Notes under the pieces: generated by a model
Database searches by the model: none
What the model saw: only the letters and a program-made list of their open reading frames with translations
Told to the model about the DNA's origin: nothing
Assembly: GCA_034925865.1 (NCBI GenBank)
Contig: JAYFRN010000020.1
Span: forward strand, 1 to 64,000
DNA length: 64,000 bases
Source: Oscillospiraceae bacterium
Lineage (GTDB): Bacteria; Bacillota; Clostridia; Oscillospirales; SIG627
Reading direction: 5' to 3'
In this document: one piece after another, positions 7,147 through 17,001 of the stretch
Numbering within the stretch: the first letter of the stretch is position 1
Layout: every line of letters starts with the position of its first letter
Made by a program: the position numbers and the translations under genes

Positions 7147-7665
7147 TTATTGCTTACCGGCGTTTTTATCGGCGGACTTTTTCGCCCTTAGAGAACGAAA
7201 AAAATCCGACAGCAATTTTCGTGATTCCTCCGCCATAACACCTCCGACGATTTCCGGCTTGTGATTCAGAGGAAAATCGTTGAGGGATAGAACGGAGCCG
7301 AAAGAGCCCGCTTTGCTATCCGCGCATCCGTAAACAACGCGTCTTATTCGCGCGTTTACAATCGCACCGGCGCACATCGGACACGGCTCCATGGTCACAT
7401 ATAAATCGCATTTATGCAGCCGCCATCCGTCCAAAGCCTTATTGGCACGGGACAGAGCGATTATTTCGGCATGCGCAAGCGCGCTTTTTTTTGTCTCGCG
7501 CAGATTGTATCCCCACGAAACGATTTCTCCGTCGCATACGATAACGGCGCCTACGGGTGTTTCTCCTCGGCGTGCCGCCAAAGCCGCGTAATGCAGAGCG
7601 CGACCCATAAAATATTTATCGTTGTTGTTCAGCTTTTTTTCTGTCATTGAATCAATTCCTGCCAT
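7147..7665 (-). CDS. tadA: tRNA-specific adenosine deaminase TadA
   Basis: TadA deaminates adenosine-34 to inosine in the wobble position of tRNA-Arg(ACG). It is a zinc enzyme of the cytidine/deoxycytidylate deaminase fold. The zinc/catalytic motif H65-A-E67 and P94-C-P-M-C98 are both present, and the fold segments GETPVGAVIV and ARIRRVVYGC are typical. At 172 aa it is slightly longer than usual, through a short N-terminal lead and a Lys-rich tail. A second ATG six codons in (MTEKK) could be the real start. The gene is divergent from dnaE. Confidence 0.95.
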   Translation of the reverse strand: MAGIDSMTEKKLNNNDKYFMGRALHYAALAARRGETPVGAVIVCDGEIVSWGYNLRETKKSALAHAEIIALSRANKALDGWRLHKCDLYVTMEPCPMCAGAIVNARIRRVVYGCADSKAGSFGSVLSLNDFPLNHKPEIVGGVMAEESRKLLSDFFRSLRAKKSADKNAGKQ

Positions 7666-7700
7666 AAAAATGTGCCGGTTCTCTGAACCGTAAAGAGAAT

Positions 7701-7729
7701 TTGATTTTATTTATTTGATATGATATAAT
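7701..7729 (+). promoter_or_regulatory. sigma-A promoter of dnaE
   Basis: TTGATT, 17 bases, TATAAT. It lies between the divergent tadA and dnaE genes and points to dnaE, leaving a leader of about 85 bases. Confidence 0.75.
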
Positions 7730-7819
7730 GAAGTAACACATTTTATTATATGGTATTATAGCATAATTGTGTTATAAACCGCAACAAGATTTTTGATCCA
7801 TAAACAAAAGAGGGAGCGC

Positions 7820-10800
7820 ATGGGCTTTTGTCATCTTCATCTTCATACTGAATACAGCCTTCTCGACGGAGCCTGTCCCATAGAGGAAACCGTCATACGC
7901 GCGAAGGAGCTCGGGATGACCTCCGCCGCGATAACCGATCACGGAGTCATGTACGGAGTGATCGATTTTTTCCGTGCCGCGAAAAAGTACGCAATAAAAC
8001 CGATAATCGGCTGTGAGGTTTATGTTGCCCGACGCACTCGTTTTGATAAAGAATTTTCCGCGGACAGAGAAAATTATCACCTGATCCTGTTATGCAAAGA
8101 TATGACAGGATATAAAAACCTGATAAAGCTGGTTTCTCTTGCTTATATTGAGGGGTTTTACGGAAAGCCAAGGATTGATCTCGACCTGCTCAAATCGCAC
8201 AGCAAGGGGATTATAGCGCTTTCGGCCTGCCTTTCCGGGCGCGTACCGTCGCTGATACTCAATAATGAGCTTGCGGCCGCCGAAGCGGAAGCAATGCGGA
8301 TGAAAAGCATATTCGGCGGGGATTATTATTTTGAGCTGCAGAACCACGGCATGCCTGACGAAATGCGCGTCAACGCCGTGCTCGCGTCGCTTTCAAAAAA
8401 GCTTTCCATACCTATGGTCGCGACAAACGATGTACATTACCTGAAAAAATCGGATGCGCGCAGCCAGGAAGTCCTGATGTGTATCCAGACCGGCACAACG
8501 CTTGACGATGACAGCCGCATGAAGCTTCCTAACGACGAGTTTTATCTGAAAAGCCCGGATGAAATGGCGGCTCTGTTTGAAAAATATCCCGAGGCAATCG
8601 AAAACACAGAGAAAATTGCCGATATGTGCTCGCTTGAATTTTCGTTTGATACGCTTTATCTGCCTGGGTTCGAGGCTCCGGACGGGAAAAGCGCGGAAGC
8701 GTATCTGAGGGAATGCTGCGAAAAAGGGCTTGAACAAAGGCTTTCCTCAGGCGCTATCGCGGCAAGCGGCGAAAGCGCATACCGTTCACGCATGGAATAC
8801 GAGCTGTCGGTAATTATAAAAATGGGCTTTTGCGAGTATTTTCTTATTGTTTCGGACTTTGTCAATTATGCAAAAAATAAAGGGATATACGTAGGTCCCG
8901 GTCGCGGAAGCGGCGCGGGCAGTCTATGCGCCTTCGCGCTCAGGATAACTGATATCGACCCTATAAAATACGGTCTTCTTTTTGAGCGTTTCCTTAATCC
9001 GGAGCGCGTTTCCATGCCTGACTTTGATATTGATTTCTGCTATGAGCGCCGGCACGAGGTCATCGAATATGTCGCGGCTAAATATGGCGAGGATCACGTT
9101 TCGCAGATAATAACCTTCAATACAATGGCGTCCCGCGCCGTTGTCCGCGATGTCGGACGCGTACTGGGCATGTCTTACGCAGATGTCGACGAAGTTGCTA
9201 AGGCGATACCGCACGCGCTTGATATGACGCTGGACAAGGCTCTTGCGGAGGTAAAGGAATTCAGACACATATACGACGACAACGCGGACGCGCACCGGCT
9301 TATTGATATAGCAAAAACGCTTGAGGGTATGCCGCGCCACGCCTCGATGCATGCCGCCGGTGTCGTCATCACCGACAAGCCGGTCATGGAATACGTCCCG
9401 CTTGCCGTCAATTCCGGCGTAACCGTGACGCAGTTTCCGATGAATACGATAGCCGATATCGGTCTTTTAAAAATGGATTTTCTCGGGCTGCGGTATCTCA
9501 CCGTGATCCGCGACGCCGTCGAGCTGATCAGATACAAAAATCCCGGCTTTTCAATCGAGAATATTCCGTATGACGACGCCGAAACCTTTGATATGATCTC
9601 CGCCGGACGAAATGCGGGAGTGTTCCAGCTGGAATCCGGCGGCATGACTTCGCTCTGCGTACAGATGAAGCCGCGCAATATTGAGGACATAACCGCCGCA
9701 ATCGCGCTTTACCGTCCGGGTCCGATGGATTCCATTCCGAAATATCTCGAAAACCGAAAAAACGCGGACGCAATTAAATATGATGTCCCGGCATTTAAAA
9801 ATATACTCGGCGTGACATACGGCTGTATTGTATATCAGGAGCAGGTCATGCAGATTTTCCGCGAGCTTGCCGGGTATTCATACGGACGCGCGGATCTGGT
9901 CCGGCGCGCCATGAGCAAGAAAAAGCAGAAGGAAATGGAAAAGGAGCGCGAATATTTCCTTCACGGGAAAACCGTCCTGTCTCCGGATGGCTCCGGAGTT
10001 ATCGAGGAATGCTATGGCGCGCTTAAATACGGACTTGACGAGGACACGGCAAATAAAATTTTTAATGAAATGGCCGAATTTGCCAAATACGCCTTTAATA
10101 AATCCCATGCCGCCGCATACAGCATCATTACCTACCGCACGGCTTATCTCAAATGCAGATTTCCTTCAGAATATCTCGCCGCACGCTTGAGCGCCGCGCT
10201 AATCGACGGAAAAGTTCCGTTTTATATGGCCGAATGCGCCAAATCAGGTATTCCCGTGCTTCCTCCCGATATAAATGAGAGCAATATGGGCTTTTCCGCG
10301 ATTACACGGGAAGGAAAGCCGGCTATACGTTTCGGGCTTCTTGCCGTCAAAAACGTCGGCGAGGGTTTTATCCACGATATGTTCATTGAGCGCGCTTCAC
10401 GTCCGTTTTCTGATTTCGCGGATTTCATCATGCGTATGTCCGTAGCCGGGCTTAACCGTAAAACAGTTGAAAGCCTTGTGCTGGCAGGCGCGTTTGACAG
10501 CTTTGGAATAGAGCGCAACCGCCTTGTTGCCGTTACGGAAAACGCCATAAACTCGGTTGCGCGTTCAAAAAAGCAAAATATATCCGGTCAGCTCGACCTT
10601 TTCGCAGACCGCTCAGGATATGAATCGGCTGAAAATAACGGAGGGGGGAGTCTTGACATAGAATATCCCGCTCTGCCGCCGCTTTCGGAAAAAGAAAAGC
10701 TTGCGCTGGAGAGGGAAGTATGCGGAATGTATCTCTCCGGCCATCCCATGTACGAGTATGCGGATATTCCGGGCGTTACTCAAATATCATATTTAAGTGA

Positions 10801-11416
10801 AGAAAACAGCGGAATTCCCGCGTTTTCGGACGGCGATGCGGTTACGTTATGCGGTATGATTACCTCAAAAAAGATTAAGCCCGCCAAAAACAACTCCCGT
10901 GTCGCTTTCGTTGAGCTTGAGGACCTTTCCGGCAAGACAGAGCTTATACTCTTTGAAAGCGTTTTGGCTAAATGCGAAAAGCTGCTTTATGATGAGAGCA
11001 TTGTCACTGTTGCCGGCACTGTTTCGACAAAAGGTGATGAAATAAAAATTTTGGCCAGATCGGTTGTTGCCGCGAAAAAGCCCGGACCCCGGAATAATAC
11101 AGACATCGGCTCCGCCGGAACCGCGAAAGCATCTGATATATCGAGCGCGGATAAATACGCAGAAAAGCCGGAAAATGTTAATTTTCAGGCATCGGATAAA
11201 ATATACTTGCGTTTGCCGTCGAAAGGTACTAAAATAGAGAAAAGAATCATGGCTCTTCTTGATATTTTCGAAGGATCGACGCCAGTTATCGTATATTACG
11301 GCGATGAAAAGAAATCTTACCGGCTTTCGGGGCTCGGATGCGCTCCGGATGATAAGCTTATCGCCGAGCTGAGGCATCTCGCCGGAGAAGACAACGTGGT
11401 ATACAAGCAGTCATGA
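7820..11416 (+). CDS. dnaE: DNA polymerase III alpha subunit DnaE
   Basis: Replicative DNA polymerase of the C family, 1198 aa. The N-terminal PHP domain (to ~210) opens with HLHLHTEYSLLDG and holds ITDHG, GCEVYVA and VATNDVHYL. The polymerase core has GPGRGSGAGSLCAF and the catalytic PDFDIDF at about residue 400, then the tandem HhH region. The C-terminal OB fold (~1000-1060, VTLCGMITSKK ... FVELEDLSGKTELILF) binds single-stranded DNA. The domain order is that of DnaE, not PolC; no PolC exonuclease insertion is seen. The ATG was chosen over a TTG nine codons upstream because AGGGAG precedes it and because family members start at this point. A consensus promoter lies upstream. Confidence 0.97.
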   Translation: MGFCHLHLHTEYSLLDGACPIEETVIRAKELGMTSAAITDHGVMYGVIDFFRAAKKYAIKPIIGCEVYVARRTRFDKEFSADRENYHLILLCKDMTGYKNLIKLVSLAYIEGFYGKPRIDLDLLKSHSKGIIALSACLSGRVPSLILNNELAAAEAEAMRMKSIFGGDYYFELQNHGMPDEMRVNAVLASLSKKLSIPMVATNDVHYLKKSDARSQEVLMCIQTGTTLDDDSRMKLPNDEFYLKSPDEMAALFEKYPEAIENTEKIADMCSLEFSFDTLYLPGFEAPDGKSAEAYLRECCEKGLEQRLSSGAIAASGESAYRSRMEYELSVIIKMGFCEYFLIVSDFVNYAKNKGIYVGPGRGSGAGSLCAFALRITDIDPIKYGLLFERFLNPERVSMPDFDIDFCYERRHEVIEYVAAKYGEDHVSQIITFNTMASRAVVRDVGRVLGMSYADVDEVAKAIPHALDMTLDKALAEVKEFRHIYDDNADAHRLIDIAKTLEGMPRHASMHAAGVVITDKPVMEYVPLAVNSGVTVTQFPMNTIADIGLLKMDFLGLRYLTVIRDAVELIRYKNPGFSIENIPYDDAETFDMISAGRNAGVFQLESGGMTSLCVQMKPRNIEDITAAIALYRPGPMDSIPKYLENRKNADAIKYDVPAFKNILGVTYGCIVYQEQVMQIFRELAGYSYGRADLVRRAMSKKKQKEMEKEREYFLHGKTVLSPDGSGVIEECYGALKYGLDEDTANKIFNEMAEFAKYAFNKSHAAAYSIITYRTAYLKCRFPSEYLAARLSAALIDGKVPFYMAECAKSGIPVLPPDINESNMGFSAITREGKPAIRFGLLAVKNVGEGFIHDMFIERASRPFSDFADFIMRMSVAGLNRKTVESLVLAGAFDSFGIERNRLVAVTENAINSVARSKKQNISGQLDLFADRSGYESAENNGGGSLDIEYPALPPLSEKEKLALEREVCGMYLSGHPMYEYADIPGVTQISYLSEENSGIPAFSDGDAVTLCGMITSKKIKPAKNNSRVAFVELEDLSGKTELILFESVLAKCEKLLYDESIVTVAGTVSTKGDEIKILARSVVAAKKPGPRNNTDIGSAGTAKASDISSADKYAEKPENVNFQASDKIYLRLPSKGTKIEKRIMALLDIFEGSTPVIVYYGDEKKSYRLSGLGCAPDDKLIAELRHLAGEDNVVYKQS

Positions 11417-11489
11417 TTGCATATCATGACCACCGGCATTCATAATCACATTAATGACCGCTCGTGTTCATGAATTGAAAGGAAGTTAA

Positions 11490-12206
11490 ATGAAAGCAAA
11501 GAAAGGCTCCGTGCCGGAGCCACCGAAGTTGAAAACGTACGGATACGCGAAGAGCTTGGCAAAGCTTTTTTCGCCTGTATTCAATGTTCTGTTTTTCGTG
11601 CTTGTCGGCGCCGCGGTCATGCTCGTCATACTGGTTCCGATAATCGCCGTGATAGACACTCCTGTGGATCAGATGCTGCTTCCTCCGTTTATGAAACAGA
11701 TATCCGATGCATCGGGAAATACAGTTTCATTTGACATATTCTTGGGAAACGGCGTAAAAGTCGTCGCCGACGCGAATAATGTTGCGCTTTCGGACATTAA
11801 AACAGTAATATATGCCGGGATCGTCTCGCTTTTAGCTATTATGCTTGTTATCGCGCCGATAACAAAGTTTTTATCGCTTTTATTGAAGAATATCGGCTCC
11901 GGTGACATATTCAACGAAAAGAATCCGCGGCTCATGATGTTCATCGGGCTTTGCGCTTTAATAGGAAATCCGCTTATTCTTTTCGTCGGACGCTTTTATA
12001 ATTATTATCTGTTGACGACCTTTGTACGTCCGGTGACTGAGAAAATACAGTTGTCTCTGGGATTTGATTTTTATGGGCTTGTATTCGGCGCGCTCGTTAT
12101 TTTATTCGGCGCGGTATACGGTTATTCGTGCGAAAAAGCGCGGATGATCACATTAGACCGCAACGCGGCTGATACCGAAATTGTCAAACAGGAATCAGAT
12201 TTATAA
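11490..12206 (+). CDS. DUF2975-like membrane protein
   Basis: A 238-residue protein with four predicted membrane helices: ~30-54, ~104-128, ~146-166 and ~195-215. Between helices 2 and 3 it carries IGSGDIFNEKNPRLMMFIGL, which resembles the G-x-I-F-x-x-x-N signature of DUF2975 (YoaI-like) membrane proteins. AAAGGAAG lies four to five bases before the ATG. It stands between dnaE and the class A PBP with gaps of about 75 bases. Its role is unknown, and a link to the cell envelope is only suggested by the PBP neighbour. Confidence 0.65.
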   Translation: MKAKKGSVPEPPKLKTYGYAKSLAKLFSPVFNVLFFVLVGAAVMLVILVPIIAVIDTPVDQMLLPPFMKQISDASGNTVSFDIFLGNGVKVVADANNVALSDIKTVIYAGIVSLLAIMLVIAPITKFLSLLLKNIGSGDIFNEKNPRLMMFIGLCALIGNPLILFVGRFYNYYLLTTFVRPVTEKIQLSLGFDFYGLVFGALVILFGAVYGYSCEKARMITLDRNAADTEIVKQESDL

Positions 12207-12285
12207 GATCCGGATCTTTATAAGTAAATTATTAAAATGATAATCCGGGAACTTAAGGTATGTTTATAAGGCACAGGTAAAAAAT

Positions 12286-14883
12286 ATGGAACACAATTCA
12301 TCCCGCCGCGCCCCGAAAAAGCCGGGTGCAGTCCGTGCGGCCGAAACGGTCTTCGGCACTATTTTTAAATATTTCACAAAGGTCATGACTTACGCACTTA
12401 ACATAGTCATGACGCTTGTGTTGATCTTTGTTATAACAGGCTCGATAATGGGCACGGTGTTTGCGCTTTATATAAAGGATTATATAGACGGCTCATTTGA
12501 TATAGATAATCTGCGGGTCGATTCAAATCTCACCACATCTATATATTTCCGCGATATCGACGAGCTTGGAGAGACCGTATGGAAGGAGGACGAGGAAGAA
12601 CGCATACACGGCACCGAAAACCGTCTTTGGGTTTCCTACAACGAGCTTCCTAAGAATCTCATCAACGCTTTCGTGGCAATTGAGGACAAGCGGTTTTTCA
12701 CACACCCCGGCGTTGATCTCAATAGGATGGTAAAAGCTATCATAGGATTTGTCACAGGCAAAGACGAGGGCGGCGGAAGCACGATAACTCAGCAGCTTAT
12801 AAAAAACGTCACCGGCGACGACGACGTGCGTGTTCAGCGCAAGATACAGGAGATTCTTCGCGCGCTCGACCTGGAAAAGCGCCGCAGCAAAGAAGAAATA
12901 TTTGAGATGTATATCAATACGATATACCTTGCTCAGGGCGCCAATGGAGTTCAGGCCGCGGCGCATGTATATTTCAACAAGGATGTCAAGGATCTGACGC
13001 TTGTCGAATGCGCCGCGCTTGCGTCAATACCGCAGAATCCGTCGAAATGGGATCCCGTGAGATATCCGGAAAATAATAAGAAGCGCCGAAACGATCAAGT
13101 ACTTTGGGAAATGTATCAGCAGGGTCTTATAAGCCAACAGGAATTCGACGAGGCATACAATGCAGAGCTTGTCCTTTCAAGGGGCACCGATGATACAAAA
13201 ACACAGGTTGCCGTGATTCACAACTACTTTGTCGACGCCGTTATGGATCAATTTATTGCGGATTATACGGCGCAATATAAGGTTTCAGCTGAAATCGCAA
13301 AACAGCTGCTTTTTTCCGGCGGACTTCAGATTTATACGACAATGGATAAGCGGATACAGGGCATCATGGAAAAGGTATATGAAGACGATGCGAACTTTCC
13401 CGATACCTCATCCGCGGGCGTAAAGCCGGAATCGGCGATGGTCATCATGGATCAAGAGCACGGCGACGTGGTCGGACTGGTCGGCGGACGCGGCGAAAAA
13501 ACCGTGGCCCGAGGATTCAACCGCGCCACTCAGGCAAAAAGACAGCCGGGAAGCGCGATAAAGCCGCTGACCGTTTATTCCCCGGCATTGGAGCTGGGGC
13601 TTGTCAATTACGCGACCACCTTTGACGATACACCGTTCAGATACGACACTCAGCTTAAACGAATGTGGCCGTCAAACTCGCCGGCGAAATACGAGGGAGT
13701 AATCAATCTCAATTACGCGCTTACCAACTCGAAGAATACGGTTGCCGTCAGAATAATGAACATGCTGACGCCTCAGACGGCGTTCAAATTTGCTACAGAG
13801 AAGTTCCATATGTCAACATTTGTGGATAGTCTGAGGATGCCGAGCGGTGAAGTAAAAACCGATATGACCCTTTCGGCAATGGCGCTCGGAGGTCTTACCT
13901 ACGGCGTCAAAGTCATTGATATGGCGGCGGCTTATTGCACCTTCCCCAACAACGGAGTATATAATAAATCTCGTCTTTATATCAAGGTTCTCGACAAGGA
14001 CGGAAACATCATTCTCTCGAACGAAGAACAACCCGAAGTTATCCTTTCGGAGGAAACAGACGCGCTGATGGTCGCCATGATGAAGAACGTGGTCGCAAAC
14101 GGTACGGCACAAAAGCTGAAACTTCAAAATTCAGTTGACTGTGCCGGAAAGACCGGAACGACGAGTCTCCGCCGTGACCTTTACTATGTCGGTTACACTC
14201 CTTATTACACCGGAGCCGTATGGTATGGCTACGATTCCAATCTGGAACTTCCGTCAGGTGGTGAAAGCCCAGCTCTTTATCTCTGGGACGTAATTATGAC
14301 AGAGATACACCAGCCGTATATCGACGCGGCAAAATCGGGAGGGGAGCCGCTTAAAAAGTTCGTTAATTCGTCAAAGATTATTGAAAGGTATATCTGCAAG
14401 GATTCCGGCAAGCTGGCGACGGAGAACTGTAAACTTGATCTTCGTCGACCCCAAGGATGCCGTGTGGAAAAAGCGTACTTCACGCAAGCGACCGTGCCGA
14501 CGGAATACTGCGACTGTCATGTTCTCGTGGATTACTGCGAGGATTGGAATTGTGTCGCCGGCCCGAACTGCAAGCACACGCATAAAGTTGCGCTGGTTAA
14601 AACGCCTTACCGTGAATTTGAAACACAGACATATGTGGTTGACGCGCAGTATACCTATATGGAGCTTCCGGATGGTTATGTCTATCCATCTGACACCTCG
14701 CTGCCATATTATATCAATTTGTATCCCTCTGACCGGTATCCCGGCAAGACTGCCGGAGTTCAAAGGCCGGCAAATTCGTTCTGCGTAGAGGATAATTACG
14801 GAATGACAGACAAGTTTTATAGCGCAAACAGGCCGCCGGATAAAGGCGATCCCAACAAGATTCCGGTTGCCCCGTCCCCCTAA
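12286..14883 (+). CDS. class A penicillin-binding protein (PBP1A type)
   Basis: A bifunctional peptidoglycan glycosyltransferase/transpeptidase of 865 aa. One membrane helix lies at ~40-65. The GT51 domain holds AIEDKRFFTHPGVD with the catalytic Glu at residue 133, then GGSTITQQLIKN. The transpeptidase domain has S423-A-I-K, S482-K-N and K622-T-G-T. The last ~160 residues form an extracellular tail with about eight cysteines between the lines IERYICKDSG and GPNCKH, uncommon for a secreted domain in this family. The protein extends the glycan chains and cross-links them at the outer membrane face. A 17-bp hairpin follows the stop codon. Confidence 0.96.
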   Translation: MEHNSSRRAPKKPGAVRAAETVFGTIFKYFTKVMTYALNIVMTLVLIFVITGSIMGTVFALYIKDYIDGSFDIDNLRVDSNLTTSIYFRDIDELGETVWKEDEEERIHGTENRLWVSYNELPKNLINAFVAIEDKRFFTHPGVDLNRMVKAIIGFVTGKDEGGGSTITQQLIKNVTGDDDVRVQRKIQEILRALDLEKRRSKEEIFEMYINTIYLAQGANGVQAAAHVYFNKDVKDLTLVECAALASIPQNPSKWDPVRYPENNKKRRNDQVLWEMYQQGLISQQEFDEAYNAELVLSRGTDDTKTQVAVIHNYFVDAVMDQFIADYTAQYKVSAEIAKQLLFSGGLQIYTTMDKRIQGIMEKVYEDDANFPDTSSAGVKPESAMVIMDQEHGDVVGLVGGRGEKTVARGFNRATQAKRQPGSAIKPLTVYSPALELGLVNYATTFDDTPFRYDTQLKRMWPSNSPAKYEGVINLNYALTNSKNTVAVRIMNMLTPQTAFKFATEKFHMSTFVDSLRMPSGEVKTDMTLSAMALGGLTYGVKVIDMAAAYCTFPNNGVYNKSRLYIKVLDKDGNIILSNEEQPEVILSEETDALMVAMMKNVVANGTAQKLKLQNSVDCAGKTGTTSLRRDLYYVGYTPYYTGAVWYGYDSNLELPSGGESPALYLWDVIMTEIHQPYIDAAKSGGEPLKKFVNSSKIIERYICKDSGKLATENCKLDLRRPQGCRVEKAYFTQATVPTEYCDCHVLVDYCEDWNCVAGPNCKHTHKVALVKTPYREFETQTYVVDAQYTYMELPDGYVYPSDTSLPYYINLYPSDRYPGKTAGVQRPANSFCVEDNYGMTDKFYSANRPPDKGDPNKIPVAPSP

Positions 14884-14896
14884 ATAACTATTAAAT

Positions 14897-14935
14897 AACC
14901 GGCGCTCCTAAGCAATAAGCTTAGGAGCGCCGGTT
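14897..14935. terminator. strong hairpin between convergent PBP and ABC genes
   Basis: AACCGGCGCTCCTAAGC pairs perfectly with GCTTAGGAGCGCCGGTT across a five-base loop. It lies 15 bases after the PBP stop codon. There is no long T-run on the plus side. It may serve as a terminator for the PBP gene and, less clearly, for the convergent ABC operon. Confidence 0.75.
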
Positions 14936-15072
14936 GATGTATAAGCTTCTGAGGGATATGACGCATATCAAATAATGACGACATAGTAAAACTTTAGAAC
15001 GCTATAATATTGCTAGAACCAATATTGAGTTTCTTGCCAGGCTTCTTTTCAAAGAAGCCGCGTATCAATTTC

Positions 15073-17001
15073 TTACTCCAGCTCAAAAGCTCCAGTATAC
15101 AGTCTGTAATAAGTTCCCTTATCGGAAATAAGCTTGCTGTGACTGCCGCGCTCTATGATATTTCCGTGATCGAGTACCATAATCACGTCGGAATTCTTGA
15201 CGGTGGAAAGCCTGTGGGCGATCACGAAAACCGTCCGTCCGTCCATAAGGCTGTCCATACCGCGCTGAACTATCGCTTCCGTACGAGTATCAATTGAGGA
15301 AGTCGCTTCATCAAGGATCATGACCGGCGGATCGGCGACCGCAGCGCGCGCAATGGATATGAGCTGGCGCTGACCCTGGGAAAGCCCGCTGCCATCACCG
15401 GAAAGGACTGTTTCATAACCGTTGGGAAGCATGCGGATAAAACCGTCGGCATTCGCGCGCTTTGCGGCCGCAACACATTCTTCATCGGTGGCATCCAGCT
15501 TTCCGTAACGGATATTTTCCATAACGGTTCCGGTAAACAGGTTTACATCCTGAAGCACCATGCCCAAAGATCGGCGCAGGTCGCTTTTTTTGATTTTGTT
15601 TATATTAATACCGTCATATCTGATTTTTCCGTCGGCTATATCATAAAAACGGTTTATCAAATTTGTAATTGTGGTTTTTCCCGCGCCTGTCGCGCCCACA
15701 AAGGCAACCTTCTGACCGGGCATCGCGTAAAGCGAAACCCCGTTGAGGACATTTTTACCTTCTTCATATGCGAAATCAACATCGAAGAATTCAACCTTGC
15801 CGTCAAGGGGAGTATATGTGATGCTGCCGTCCGCGGAATGAGGATGCTTCCATGCCCAAAGCTCGGTGTGTTTGTCTGTTTCGCAAATAACTCCGTCCTT
15901 GTATTCTGCGTTTACGAGAGTAACATATCCGGCATCATTTTCGCTTTCTTCGTCGATCAGCTCAAAGATACGCTGAGCCCCGGCAAGCGCCATTATGATG
16001 GAGCTTAATTGCTGTGAAACCTGACTGATCGGCATGATAAAGCTGCGCGAAAGGTTTAAAAACGACGCGATCATACCGAGTGTAAGCGTATTTATTCCGG
16101 CTAGTGAAACGTTTGTAAGTCCGCCTATCGCCATCGCTCCGCCCGTCACGGCGAGCAAAACATAAAGGATATAGCCGAAATTGTTCATTATCGGCATGAA
16201 TACATTAGCGTAAATATTCGCTTTTGTAGAATAGTCGCAAAGCTCGGAATTTTTAGCTTCAAAAATATTTTTCGTTTTGTTTTCACGGCAGAAAACCTTG
16301 ACGACTCTCTGACCGTTGATCATCTCTTCGATAAAGCCATTGACATCGCCGACCGCGCGCTGTTGATTCACGAAATATTTACCGCTGTAAGACGCGATCT
16401 TTTTCATGACGATCATTATCAGGAATATACAGATGATCACAAACAGCGTTAGCCATATGCTTAAAGAGAGCATGGCGAAGAATACGGCAACAGCGGTGAT
16501 TATTGATGAAAACACCTGCGGGATGCTTTGAGAGATCATCTGGCGGAGCGTGTCCGTATCGTTTGTATAACGGCTCATTACGTCGCCGTGGTTATGAACA
16601 TCAAAATATTTGATCGGAAGCGTCTGCATATGCACGAACATTTCATCGCGGATTTTTTTAAGGATGCCCTGAGAAATGATCGCCATGATCCGGCTGTAAA
16701 GAAATCCGGCGAAGACTCCGATCAGATATATATAGCCCATTTTAATTATGACGGATAGAAGCGCCGAAAAATCCGCGGAGGAATCCAGCAGAAGAGGATT
16801 GATGTAATCGTCGATCAGCGTTTTCAGGAATATTGACGAAACAACGCCGACGGCGGCGCTCGCAGCGATACATAAAAAAACGATGATTAAACTGAATCTG
16901 TAAGGTTTGAAATATTTCAAAAGGCGTTTCAGCGTTTTTTTATCGAGTTTTTTGCCGGTCGGAGCGCCCATAGAACCGGGCCTTTTCATGCCGTTATTCA
17001 T
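15073..17001 (-). CDS. ABC exporter half-transporter (membrane + ATPase), second subunit
   Basis: A fused membrane domain and ATPase of ~640 aa, of the MsbA/LmrA-like multidrug exporter class. Six membrane helices occupy the first ~330 residues. A non-standard insertion of ~40 residues (SENDAGYVTLVNAEYKDG and on) separates them from the nucleotide-binding domain. That domain has Walker A GATGAGKTT, signature LSQGQRQL and Walker B VMILDEATSSID. The start chosen (MNNGMKR) has GAGGG eight bases upstream and overlaps the end of the preceding ABC gene by eight bases; an ATG two codons earlier is possible. It most likely forms a heterodimer with the preceding ABC protein, and the MarR gene probably controls both. 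Confidence 0.93.
   Translation of the reverse strand: MNNGMKRPGSMGAPTGKKLDKKTLKRLLKYFKPYRFSLIIVFLCIAASAAVGVVSSIFLKTLIDDYINPLLLDSSADFSALLSVIIKMGYIYLIGVFAGFLYSRIMAIISQGILKKIRDEMFVHMQTLPIKYFDVHNHGDVMSRYTNDTDTLRQMISQSIPQVFSSIITAVAVFFAMLSLSIWLTLFVIICIFLIMIVMKKIASYSGKYFVNQQRAVGDVNGFIEEMINGQRVVKVFCRENKTKNIFEAKNSELCDYSTKANIYANVFMPIMNNFGYILYVLLAVTGGAMAIGGLTNVSLAGINTLTLGMIASFLNLSRSFIMPISQVSQQLSSIIMALAGAQRIFELIDEESENDAGYVTLVNAEYKDGVICETDKHTELWAWKHPHSADGSITYTPLDGKVEFFDVDFAYEEGKNVLNGVSLYAMPGQKVAFVGATGAGKTTITNLINRFYDIADGKIRYDGININKIKKSDLRRSLGMVLQDVNLFTGTVMENIRYGKLDATDEECVAAAKRANADGFIRMLPNGYETVLSGDGSGLSQGQRQLISIARAAVADPPVMILDEATSSIDTRTEAIVQRGMDSLMDGRTVFVIAHRLSTVKNSDVIMVLDHGNIIERGSHSKLISDKGTYYRLYTGAFELE

Noticed and set aside
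9175-9773. Long minus-strand frames inside dnaE
   Set aside because: They mirror the third-position GC pattern of dnaE and have no recognisable domains.
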